A stretch of 5,427 nucleotides of DNA from an uncultured Actinomycetes bacterium (GTDB lineage Bacteria; Actinomycetota; Actinomycetes; Nanopelagicales; Nanopelagicaceae), in NCBI GenBank assembly GCA_903820565.1, contig CAIJHZ010000143.1, positions 1 through 5,427 on the forward strand, written 5' to 3'. Below the pieces are notes generated by a model. It saw only the letters and a program-made list of their open reading frames with translations. It was not told the DNA's origin and did not search any database. Position numbers and translations under genes: made by a program. This document shows positions 4,861 through 5,427 of this stretch, piece after piece (position 1 is the stretch's first letter; every line of letters begins with the position of its first letter).

Positions 4861-5427
4861 TTAGATGTCGTAGTACAGCTCAAACTCTGCTGGGTGTGGA
4901 CGTAGTCGAACGTAGTCAACTTCTTCCTTACGCTTGAATGCGATCCATGTGTCGATCAGATCCTTGGCGAATACTCCACCCTTTGTTAAGAACTCATTGT
5001 CCTTTTCTAGATTGTTAAGAACTTCATCGAGTGAACCAGGAACCTGAGGAATTGATGCTGCCTCTTCGCCTTCTAATTCGTAGAGATCCTTATCAACTGG
5101 AGCAGGTGGTTCGATTTTGTTCAAGATTCCATCAAGACCAGCCATAAGCATTGCAGCGAAGGCTAGGTATGGGTTTGATGATGGATCTGGACAACGGAAC
5201 TCAATGCGCTTTGCCTTTGGATTGGATCCTGTAATTGGGATACGGATACAAGCTGAGCGGTTACGTGCTGAGTACACCAGGTTTACAGGTGCTTCATACC
5301 CTGGAACCAAGCGACGGTATGAGTTCACTGTTGGGTTTGTGAATGCTAGAAGTGATGGTGCGTGCTTTAGTAGACCACCGATGTACCAACGCGCCATGTC
5401 TGAAAGATCGCCATATGTGCCTGCTTC
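4861..5427 (-). CDS. glnA: Glutamine synthetase type I, C-terminal part (cut by window edge)
   Basis: Cytosolic enzyme making glutamine from glutamate, ammonia and ATP; the entry point of nitrogen assimilation. The last 188 residues are visible and the frame is open to the window edge, reading EAGTYGDLSDMARWYIGG, so the true start lies outside. Catalytic-domain blocks are FTNPTVNSYRRLVPG (29-43 of the visible part), YSARNRSACIRIP (52-64), KRIEFRCPD (73-81), which carries the metal-binding Glu and substrate-binding Arg of the family, and HPAEFELYYDI at the end. Tyr116 in DKDLYELEGEEA, 72 residues from the C-terminus, aligns with the adenylylation tyrosine (Tyr397) of E. coli GlnA, so covalent control by GlnE-type adenylylation is possible. 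A strong hairpin terminator follows the stop by 10 bases. The upstream promoter is outside the window. Confidence 0.97.
   Translation of the reverse strand, partial: EAGTYGDLSDMARWYIGGLLKHAPSLLAFTNPTVNSYRRLVPGYEAPVNLVYSARNRSACIRIPITGSNPKAKRIEFRCPDPSSNPYLAFAAMLMAGLDGILNKIEPPAPVDKDLYELEGEEAASIPQVPGSLDEVLNNLEKDNEFLTKGGVFAKDLIDTWIAFKRKEEVDYVRLRPHPAEFELYYDI

Noticed and set aside
5395..5397. Start of glutamine synthetase at the internal Met (5397)
   Set aside because: The frame continues upstream to the window edge with family-typical residues (GTYGDLSDMARWYIGG), so this Met is internal and the gene is simply cut by the window.
1..5427. A hidden defence, mobile or CRISPR system
   Set aside because: No repeats in array form, transposase, integrase, nuclease or toxin-antitoxin motifs were seen; every gene but the edge tail belongs to a recognisable family.

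Overview
The window is a dense bacterial stretch with moderate GC (mid-40s percent by eye) and almost no intergenic space. Short intergenic gaps, a stand-alone small LuxR-type HTH protein, and genes starting directly behind TANNNT boxes point to a streamlined actinobacterium. The acI/Nanopelagicales freshwater group is my best guess, but that is an inference from style and not from a marker gene.

Layout. Positions 1-95 hold what looks like the C-terminal tail of an upstream plus-strand gene, with a strong inverted repeat inside it. Convergent to it lies a small single-domain LuxR-type regulator (106-426, minus). Divergent from the regulator is a two-gene unit: an ECI2-like enoyl-CoA isomerase/hydratase (500-1243) and, abutting it without a gap, an HSDL2-like short-chain dehydrogenase (1244-2074). 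A second plus-strand pair follows: a membrane-anchored CopC copper-binding protein (2084-2593) and an NCS1-family nucleobase/cation symporter (2596-4017). The minus strand then carries a strikingly short NhaA-type Na+/H+ antiporter (3995-4789), whose 3' end overlaps the symporter by 23 nt. The window ends with the C-terminal part of type I glutamine synthetase (4861-5427, running off the edge), which has its own hairpin terminator.

How the pieces work together. The isomerase/SDR pair probably serves acyl-CoA (beta-oxidation-like) catabolism, with the LuxR protein a candidate local regulator. CopC plus the permease is an exported copper-binding protein next to a purine/pyrimidine-type importer; a functional link is unproven. 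glnA and nhaA are codirectional but separated by a terminator and a new promoter.

The most coherent signal is regulatory. Three genes (500, 2084, and 4789 on the minus strand) each show a TANNNT hexamer exactly 6 nt before the ATG, the geometry of leaderless transcription. These boxes define starts, split the plus-strand run into two transcription units, and support the short start of the antiporter. The most unusual protein is that antiporter: it lacks the first membrane helix and an internal two-helix block of the family but keeps the ion-binding aspartates. I saw no mobile element, CRISPR, RNA gene or defence system.
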